From Campylobacter ureolyticus (lineage in GTDB: Bacteria; Campylobacterota; Campylobacteria; Campylobacterales; Campylobacteraceae): 64,000 nt of DNA. Position 1 is the first letter of the stretch. The number at the start of each line of letters is the position of its first letter. The position numbers were made by a program, and so were the translations under genes. Shown here piece by piece: positions 58,429 to 64,000 of the stretch. A model generated the notes under the pieces. The model was not told the origin of the DNA. It did no database searches and saw only the letters and a list, made by a program, of their open reading frames with translations. The stretch lies in contig NZ_CP053832.1 in assembly GCF_013372225.1 (NCBI RefSeq), positions 1 through 64,000 on the forward strand. The letters run 5' to 3'.

Positions 58429-58446
58429 TATGATAATGATATCATA
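58429..58446. promoter_or_regulatory. Fur/Zur-box-like inverted repeat upstream of zur
   Basis: TATGATA (58429-58435), ATGA, TATCATA (58440-58446): a perfect 7-bp inverted repeat, 16 bases upstream of the zur start, containing GATAATGATATC as in Fur-type boxes. Confidence 0.5.
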
Positions 58447-58472
58447 AAATTAATAAAACAATAGTAAAAAAT

Positions 58473-58510
58473 GCAACCTAGTTGCTTAAAATTAAGTTGC
58501 AACTAAGTTG
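58473..58510. promoter_or_regulatory. Two palindromes in the znuA promoter (candidate Zur operators)
   Basis: GCAACCTAGTTGC (58473-58485) and GCAACTAAGTTG(T) (58499-58511) are palindromes of the same type, GCAAC-N3-GTTGC, with starts 26 bases apart. The second lies between the -35 and -10 regions of the extended -10 TGATATACT (58515-58523). Their pairing and place next to a Fur-family gene suggest binding by that regulator; this is inference. Confidence 0.55.
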
Positions 58511-58514
58511 TGTT

Positions 58515-58523
58515 TGATATACT
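58515..58523 (+). promoter_or_regulatory. Extended -10 promoter of the znu operon
   Basis: TGATATACT (TGN plus TATACT), 34 bases before the znuA ATG; an AAGGAGAG ribosome site lies between. Confidence 0.55.
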
Positions 58524-58557
58524 TTTTCAAATTTTTTTAACAAGGAGAGAATAAAGT

Positions 58558-59532
58558 ATGAAAAAACTATTTTTTTTCACTTTAATCAGTTGCTTAGGAG
58601 CTTTTGCAAAGCCTTTAGTTACAACTACGATTTTGCCTACAAAATATTTTGTTGAGCGTATCGCAGGAGATAGTTTAGAAGTTGTAAGTTTAGTAGAGAA
58701 AGGTGCTGACCCACATACTTACGAGCCAAAACCAAATCAAATGAAAAGTGTTGAAAAGAGCGAACTTCATTTTGCTGTAGGAATGGAATTTGATGAAATT
58801 TGGCTTCCAAGACTACAAAAACAATTTCCAAATTTGGTTGTTATAAATACAGATGAAAATATAAAAAAAATTCCTATGATGGCTCATCATCATCATGATT
58901 CACACGAGCATGAAAGTCATGCTGATCATAATCACCATGATGATAATCACGATGCAGTTCATGAGCACGAAAATCACGAAGTAAAACACAGTGATGAGCA
59001 TCACCATGAAGATGCAAATCACGAACATCATCATTGCGATCACGGTGGAGTTGATCCACACATTTGGCTAGATCCATCACTTGTAAAAAAACAAGCTCAA
59101 AATATTGCAAATGCATTAATTAAGAAATACCCTAAAAACAAAGAGCTTTTTGAATCAAATTTAAATAAATTTAACAAAGATTTAGATAGTTTTGATAAAA
59201 ATACAGCTGAGAAATTAAAAAATTTAAAATCAAATAAGTTTATGGTTTATCACCCATCTTGGGGATATTTTGCAGCTCGTTATGGTCTAGTTCAAATTCC
59301 TATAGAAATAGAGGGAAAAGAGCCAAAGCCAGCTGACTTAAAAGAGCTTATAAATAAAGCAAAAGATGAGAAGATAAAAGTTATTTTTGTTGCTCCTCAG
59401 TTTTCTAAAAAAGCAGCAAATATGGTAGCAAAACAAACCGGAGCAAAAGTTGTTGAAATAGACCAATTGCCTGAAAATTGGCTTAGCGAAATGCAAAAAA
59501 CAGTAGATATTTTTGCCAAATTTTTAAAATAA
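58558..59532 (+). CDS. znuA: Zinc ABC transporter, periplasmic binding protein ZnuA
   Basis: ZnuA captures zinc in the periplasm for the ZnuBC importer. The 324 residues start with a signal peptide (KKLFFFTLISCLGAFAKP, cleavage near 18), continue VTTTILPTKYFVERIAGD and contain the metal ligand H in GADPHTYEPKP, a histidine/aspartate-rich loop of about 55 residues (100-160) typical of zinc-type members, then DPHIWLDPSLVKKQA, YHPSWGYFA and FVAPQFS near the end. The His-rich loop separates it from manganese-type relatives. First gene of the divergent operon opposite zur. Confidence 0.95.
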   Translation: MKKLFFFTLISCLGAFAKPLVTTTILPTKYFVERIAGDSLEVVSLVEKGADPHTYEPKPNQMKSVEKSELHFAVGMEFDEIWLPRLQKQFPNLVVINTDENIKKIPMMAHHHHDSHEHESHADHNHHDDNHDAVHEHENHEVKHSDEHHHEDANHEHHHCDHGGVDPHIWLDPSLVKKQAQNIANALIKKYPKNKELFESNLNKFNKDLDSFDKNTAEKLKNLKSNKFMVYHPSWGYFAARYGLVQIPIEIEGKEPKPADLKELINKAKDEKIKVIFVAPQFSKKAANMVAKQTGAKVVEIDQLPENWLSEMQKTVDIFAKFLK

Positions 59533-59577
59533 ATTTAAAATAAAAACCTAAAATATGCGTAAAACAAAAGGTTTAAA

Positions 59578-61083
59578 ATGAGGATATTTGTAATACTTTT
59601 AATTTTTGTTAAGACGCAAATTCTAGCTTGTGCGTTGTGTGCCTTAATGACACCAACTGCACATGTTTTTTTAAATTTTAATACCGAAGAAGACACTCTT
59701 AAAAATATCGAAATTTCATGGATATTTTCTCAAAATTTTACAGATCTTACACTTCAAGGATATGACTTTAATGCAAATTCAAAACTTGAAAAAAATGAAC
59801 TTGATGAAGTAAATTTTGCAATGCTTAACTATGTAGGTGATAAAAACTTTTTGATGAATTTTCAGTGGTATGATATGCCAAATGGTGAGTCAAATTTAAT
59901 AGAAGGTAATTTTAGTGATGCAAAAACTGTAATGGAAGATGGAAGAATTGTTTTTAAATTTAAGCAAAATATAGGTGTTAAAATTCAAAAAAATAGAGTT
60001 TTTAAAACAACAGCTTATGATGAAAATGGTTATTTTAACTTTACTTTTTTAAATAGTGACGCGGTTAGAGTAAATGATGATTTGCATATTGAATTTAACT
60101 CAAATTTAGGAGCAAATTTTGCTCTTTTTGAAAGTGGAAAAGTCCCTGTAAAAATTCAAAAAAATTTAAAAGATCTTGTTAATAATAGTGGAATAGATAA
60201 CAATACAAAAAAACTAAATTTTATAGATAAAACTGCTATAAATTCACTTGAAAAATTAAAGGCTATTTTTACAAAAAGCACAAATGATTTAAGCTTAAAG
60301 CTCATAATTAGTGTGATTTTTATATCGTTTTTGTATGGCTTTTTTCACGCAGCAGGTCCAGGACATGCAAAGGTTTTAACAACTAGCTATTTTTTAGCAA
60401 ATGGAGGAAATTATTTAAAAAGCTTTAAATTTGCTCTAAAAATAGGTTTTTTTCATGTAATTGGAGCTTTTTTAATCGTTTTAATAACTGTGTTTGTAAT
60501 AGACATAGTTGCAGGAAGCATATCGTCAAATACTATTAAGCTAACAACACAAATTTCATCTTTAATGATAATTTTAATTGCAATTTATATGTTTATACAA
60601 AAAATAAAATTTCTTGCAAACAATAATCACCCAAAAGAATGTGGATGTATAAGTTGTAAAAGCGCAAACACAAAAAAAAGTGAAATTTTTAATTCTAATC
60701 TAAACACTTTAAATTTGAACAACTCAAACATATCAACTCTAAAATTTCACCCAATAGATTTTAAAAAAAATAAAAAATCAAAAAAAGAAGAGTGGTTAAT
60801 CGCACTTAGTTCAGCTATTATTCCATGTCCTGGCACAATTTTAGTTTTTTTATTAGCCTTTAATGTTGGAAGTTACGGGGTGGCTTTTTTAAGTGCTTTT
60901 TTTATGGGATTTGGCATGAGTTTTATTATTTTTTTAGCAGCTATTTTCGGAGCTGGAATAAACAAATTTACAAGTTCAAAATTTGAAAATTTGAAAATTT
61001 ATATCGAGTTTTTAGGTTTAGCTTTTATGTTAATTATTGGTGTTTTTATGTTTTTAATAGCTGGAAGCTTGGAGTCTTTATGA
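59578..61083 (+). CDS. ZevA-ZevB-like fusion: DUF1007 domain plus NicO-type metal permease
   Basis: A 501-residue protein with a signal-like start, a periplasmic domain of about 220 residues that matches DUF1007 (HVFLNFNTEE at the start, ISWIFSQNFTDLTLQGYDFNANSKLEKNEL with an EF-hand-like acidic loop, in parts), and a C-terminal membrane domain of the NicO/RcnA type (YGFFHAAGPGHAKVLTTSYF, then IIPCPGTILVFLLAF). In Haemophilus the separate proteins ZevA (DUF1007) and ZevB (NicO) take part in zinc uptake. Placement between znuA and znuC with a 3-4 base overlap to znuC supports a zinc role; nickel or cobalt cannot be excluded, and urease needs nickel. Confidence 0.8.
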   Translation: MRIFVILLIFVKTQILACALCALMTPTAHVFLNFNTEEDTLKNIEISWIFSQNFTDLTLQGYDFNANSKLEKNELDEVNFAMLNYVGDKNFLMNFQWYDMPNGESNLIEGNFSDAKTVMEDGRIVFKFKQNIGVKIQKNRVFKTTAYDENGYFNFTFLNSDAVRVNDDLHIEFNSNLGANFALFESGKVPVKIQKNLKDLVNNSGIDNNTKKLNFIDKTAINSLEKLKAIFTKSTNDLSLKLIISVIFISFLYGFFHAAGPGHAKVLTTSYFLANGGNYLKSFKFALKIGFFHVIGAFLIVLITVFVIDIVAGSISSNTIKLTTQISSLMIILIAIYMFIQKIKFLANNNHPKECGCISCKSANTKKSEIFNSNLNTLNLNNSNISTLKFHPIDFKKNKKSKKEEWLIALSSAIIPCPGTILVFLLAFNVGSYGVAFLSAFFMGFGMSFIIFLAAIFGAGINKFTSSKFENLKIYIEFLGLAFMLIIGVFMFLIAGSLESL

Positions 61084-61829
61084 TAAAGGTTGAAAATTTA
61101 AATTTTGGCTATGATGAAAATTTAGTTTTAGAAAATATTAATTTTACATATAATGAGAAAGATTTTTTATGTATAATTGGTCCAAATGGCGGTGGGAAAA
61201 GCACATTATTAAAGCTTCTTTTGGGGCTTTTAAAACCAAACTCTGGTGAGATAAAAATTTTTGATAAAAATCCAAATGAGGTTTCAAAACAAATTGGCTA
61301 TGTTCCTCAACTAATCCCACTTAATAAATCTTTTCCAATAAGCGTTTTAGAAGTAGTTTTAATGGGAAGAATAGATAAGAAAAAATTTTTCTTCTATTCA
61401 AAAGACGATAAAGAAAAAGCCTTGAAAGCACTTGAAATAGTTGGTATGCAAGATTTTTATAAAAAGAAAATTTTTGCACTAAGCGGTGGGCAAAGACAAA
61501 GAGTTTATATCGCAAGAGCTTTGGTAAGTGGTGCTAAAATGTTATTTTTAGATGAGCCAACTGCAAGTATTGATATAAGAGGGCAAATCGAAATTTATGA
61601 AATTCTAAAAAAAATACATGAAAATGGAGTTGGAGTTTTGATGATAAGCCATGATTTAAATACTTCTATAAATTACGCAAACAGGGTAGCCTATGTAAAT
61701 AAAAAACTCATAATGCATGATATAAGTACAGATAAACGAAATAACTTTTTAGAACATTTAGAGCAAAATCATAGTCATTTTTGTGATGTTGAGCTGATTT
61801 TAAAGGAGTGTTCATGCAAGAAATGTTAA
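61080..61829 (+). CDS. znuC: Zinc ABC transporter, ATP-binding protein ZnuC
   Basis: The cytoplasmic ATPase of the zinc importer. The 249 residues have Walker A GPNGGGKSTLL (about 34-44), the Q-loop QLIPLNKSFPI, the signature LSGGQRQRVYIARAL near 138, Walker B MLFLDEPTASID and the switch His in ISHDL. The C-terminus ends in ELILKECSCKKC, a Cys-rich tail that could bind metal. ATG at 61080 overlaps the preceding stop by four bases. It overlaps znuB by 16 bases. Confidence 0.95.
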   Translation: MIKVENLNFGYDENLVLENINFTYNEKDFLCIIGPNGGGKSTLLKLLLGLLKPNSGEIKIFDKNPNEVSKQIGYVPQLIPLNKSFPISVLEVVLMGRIDKKKFFFYSKDDKEKALKALEIVGMQDFYKKKIFALSGGQRQRVYIARALVSGAKMLFLDEPTASIDIRGQIEIYEILKKIHENGVGVLMISHDLNTSINYANRVAYVNKKLIMHDISTDKRNNFLEHLEQNHSHFCDVELILKECSCKKC

Positions 61830-62623
61830 GTTTAACTTTTATGCAAAACGCATTTTTAGGAGGAATTTTAGTAAGTATAGCATGTGGAATAATTGGCTCA
61901 CTTGTTGTTATAAATAAAATGACTTTTATAGCGGGTGGAATTTCTCATGGTGCATACGGTGGCATTGGACTAGCTTTTTTTCTAGGCTTTTCACCACTTC
62001 TTGGGGCAACATTATTTAGCATTGCTTTAGCTTTAATAGTTGCTTTTATGAGCTTAAAAGATAAAGAGAGATTTGATTCAATAATTGGTGCTATTTGGGC
62101 ATTTGGAATGGCTGTAGGTATTATATTGATTGATTTAACTCCAGGATACAATGTTGATTTAATGGGTTATTTGTTTGGTTCTATTTTGGCAATTGATAAA
62201 AATACTTTAATTTTTATAGGATTTGTAAATTTAGCAATTCTATTTTTCATAGTGCTTTTTTATAGACAATTTTGTGCGATAAGTTTTGATATGGAATTTG
62301 CAGGACTTAGGGGCGTTAAAACAAAATTAATTTATTATCTTTTAGTTGTTTTAATGACGCTTTGTGTTGTTTCTACTATTCAGGTTGTGGGACTTATCTT
62401 GGTTATTGCACTTCTTACAATTCCTCCATATATTGCTGAAAATTTTTCAAAAAGATTAGGTGAGATGATGCTATTTTCAAGTATTATTTCATCCTTACTA
62501 TGCACAATGGGTCTAATAATTAGTTATAAATTTAATTTAACAAGTGGTGCAAGTATTATAATAATTGCATCTTTAGTGTTTTTTTGTGTAGCAATTTATA
62601 AAAAAATAGCTAAAATATCTTAA
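61814..62623 (+). CDS. znuB: Zinc ABC transporter, permease ZnuB
   Basis: The integral membrane channel of the zinc importer. The 269 residues hold about eight helices of the ABC-3 (ZnuB/MntB) type, with SLVVINKMTFIAGGISHGAYGGIGLAF near 30, the family hallmark (given in one short line here), and VVGLILVIALLTIPPYIAENF near 195. A GTG at 61808 extends the frame by two codons; ATG at 61814 has AAAGGAG five bases upstream and is preferred. It ends in a 4-base overlap with the convergent EamA gene. Confidence 0.94.
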   Translation: MQEMLSLTFMQNAFLGGILVSIACGIIGSLVVINKMTFIAGGISHGAYGGIGLAFFLGFSPLLGATLFSIALALIVAFMSLKDKERFDSIIGAIWAFGMAVGIILIDLTPGYNVDLMGYLFGSILAIDKNTLIFIGFVNLAILFFIVLFYRQFCAISFDMEFAGLRGVKTKLIYYLLVVLMTLCVVSTIQVVGLILVIALLTIPPYIAENFSKRLGEMMLFSSIISSLLCTMGLIISYKFNLTSGASIIIIASLVFFCVAIYKKIAKIS

Positions 62624-63537
62624 AAAATTCGTCTAGTGAACTTTCTTATGAATTTGGTTAGATTAAGCTCATTTATTAAAATTGCAGTTATTATGAGAAT
62701 TGCTCCAAAAATTTGAGCTTTGCTTAAAAGCTCATTTCCTATAAAGTATCCAATAAATCCTGCGCTTACTGGCTCCAAAATTAAAATTAGTGAAGTTTGT
62801 TCTGGGGTTAGATAAATTTGAGCTTTTGTTTGTACAAAAAAGGCAATTACTGTAGCAAAAACAGCAGTAAATATTATCATGTACACAAAATTTATACTTA
62901 ACCAAATTTCAAACCCTCCAAATATATTTAAAGAGTTTTTGCTAGGAGTTGCAAAAAATAGAGCATAAATAAGTGTTAAAAAGCTCATTGTAAAAAATTG
63001 AGTTATTAGGAGTATATAAATGTTACAAGCTCTAGCAAACCTACCTGTGTAAACAACATGAAGAGCATAAGCAAAAGCTGAAATAAGGCTTAATACTTCG
63101 CCAAATCCAAGCCTTAAACCACTTGTTCCACTTAGCAAAAACAGTCCCAAAACTGCCATTACGGCTCCTAAAATTGCATTAAAGCTAAGGTGTATTTTAA
63201 AGATAAAATACATTAAAAATGGCACTATTACAACATTTAATCCTATTATAAAAGCAACAGTTGAGCTAAAAGTATAGTTTAGAGCGTAAGTTTGAAACAT
63301 AAAGTCTAAAAACATAAAAATACCTAAAATAACACCAAATTTAGTTGAGGTTTTGTCAAATTTTATACCTATTTTAAACGAGATTATCCAAAGTAAAATA
63401 GCAGAAATTAAAAACCTAAAAAATAAAAAGCTTGGGACATTTATATTTTTAAGCATATATTGTATTGGTAAAAATGTCGCCCCCCAGGCAATTGCTATGG
63501 TAATGAGTGAAATTTTTGCTATTTGAGTGTTTGTCAT
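62620..63537 (-). CDS. EamA/DMT-family transporter
   Basis: A 305-residue inner-membrane protein with ten helices formed by two EamA repeats (first IAWGATFLPIQYML; second around AVMAVLGLFLLSG and LILEPVSAGFIGYFIGNE). Members export metabolites such as amino acids; the substrate cannot be told. It is transcribed toward znuB and divergently from mntP. The stop codons of znuB and this gene overlap by four bases, so no terminator is between them. Confidence 0.85.
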   Translation of the reverse strand: MTNTQIAKISLITIAIAWGATFLPIQYMLKNINVPSFLFFRFLISAILLWIISFKIGIKFDKTSTKFGVILGIFMFLDFMFQTYALNYTFSSTVAFIIGLNVVIVPFLMYFIFKIHLSFNAILGAVMAVLGLFLLSGTSGLRLGFGEVLSLISAFAYALHVVYTGRFARACNIYILLITQFFTMSFLTLIYALFFATPSKNSLNIFGGFEIWLSINFVYMIIFTAVFATVIAFFVQTKAQIYLTPEQTSLILILEPVSAGFIGYFIGNELLSKAQIFGAILIITAILINELNLTKFIRKFTRRIF

Positions 63538-63576
63538 AATCTGCCTTTAAAATTTTAGTATTTTATCATAATTAGT

Positions 63577-63582
63577 TATAAT
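63577..63582 (+). promoter_or_regulatory. -10 element for mntP
   Basis: TATAAT in AGTTATAATTG, 25 bases before the ATG at 63608. No yybP-ykoY-type riboswitch fits in this short leader. Confidence 0.5.
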
Positions 63583-63607
63583 TGTGCTTCAAAATAAAAG
63601 GATTTTA

Positions 63608-64000
63608 ATGGAAGTTTTTTTAATAGCTTTTGGTCTTAGTATGGATAGTGTGGCTTTAAGCATAGCAAATGGTGCGAAATATCCAAATTTAAAGTTTTTA
63701 ATAGCCTTAAAAATAGCTTTTGTTTATGCATTTTTTCAAGGATTAATGTGTGTTTTGGGTTATATTTTAGGCATTGGCTTTGCTAAATTTATAAGTGAAA
63801 TTGATCATTTTATAGCGTTTTTCATACTTCTTTTTTTAGGAGTAAAAATGATAAAAGAGGCAAATGATGAAAAGGTAGTTAGTTTAACTAACAAAGAGTT
63901 AGTGTTTGGTGGAGTTGCTACGAGTATTGATGCTATGGCTATTGGTGTAACATTTGGCTTAAGCTATGTTAGTTTGAGTTATTCAACTTTTGTTATTTTT
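63608..64000 (+). CDS. mntP: Manganese efflux pump MntP (cut by the window end)
   Basis: The first 131 codons of an MntP/YebN-type protein, which exports manganese. Hallmarks: FGLSMDSVALSIANG at the start, containing the conserved Asp, a pair of helices with ALKIAFVYAFFQGLMCVLGYILG, and the second repeat starting FGGVATSIDAMAIGVTFG with its Asp. The pattern of two repeats of three helices is family-typical. AAAAGG precedes the ATG by 5 bases. The end lies beyond the window. Neighbouring zinc uptake genes suggest a metal-homeostasis area. Confidence 0.92.
   Translation, partial: MEVFLIAFGLSMDSVALSIANGAKYPNLKFLIALKIAFVYAFFQGLMCVLGYILGIGFAKFISEIDHFIAFFILLFLGVKMIKEANDEKVVSLTNKELVFGGVATSIDAMAIGVTFGLSYVSLSYSTFVIF

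Overview
The window is AT-rich, gene-dense, and begins exactly at dnaA, followed by dnaN and gyrB, so it is the origin-proximal part of a bacterial chromosome. The protein families and gene order point to Campylobacter: a small SRP RNA, CioAB/CydAB-type oxidase with a DUF4492 protein, rlmN / nucleoside-phosphorylase-like / ksgA / RNase J / kpsF / rluB neighbourhood, PEB-type binding protein and a periplasmic asparaginase. A complete urease operon with separate gamma and beta subunits makes a urease-positive species such as Campylobacter ureolyticus the most likely source (inference; no 16S gene is present).

Layout. 1-10.3 kb: replication start (dnaA, candidate DnaA boxes, dnaN, gyrB), a degenerate GGDEF/EAL membrane protein, queF, an HD-domain protein whose 3' end overlaps an antisense SRP RNA, a hypothetical protein and typA. 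10.4-20.6 kb: lemA and four tandem DUF3137 paralogues, then ureABCEFGD, then a fifth, diverged DUF3137 gene. 20.6-24 kb: an SGNH-hydrolase remnant and the cytochrome bd operon with two microproteins. 24-30 kb: pyrG, recJ, a degenerate McrB-like ATPase, pcm. 30-38.4 kb: both ribonucleotide reductases; class Ia nrdB and nrdA flank the class III genes, in which the glycyl-radical domain is a separate 57-residue gene. 38.5-41.9 kb: purB, a RluA-family synthase, and about 1.1 kb of two different, perfectly uniform 13-bp tandem arrays (35 and 45 copies).

41.9-52.2 kb: a conserved housekeeping block (rlmN to rluB), an ElaB/holin-like membrane trio, and a binding protein plus asparaginase ending in a strong terminator. 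52.2-58.4 kb: a decayed stretch and a zur / methyltransferase / 1569-residue exonuclease-RecQ-UvrD helicase operon. 58.4-64 kb: the divergent zinc-uptake operon znuA / ZevAB-like fusion / znuC / znuB with paired palindromes in its promoter, an EamA transporter and the start of mntP.

The least ordinary items are the twin 13-bp arrays, the giant three-part helicase, the split NrdD, the DUF3137 gene family around the urease operon and the degenerate McrB-like ATPase without McrC. No tRNA, rRNA, CRISPR array, insertion sequence or prophage was recognised.
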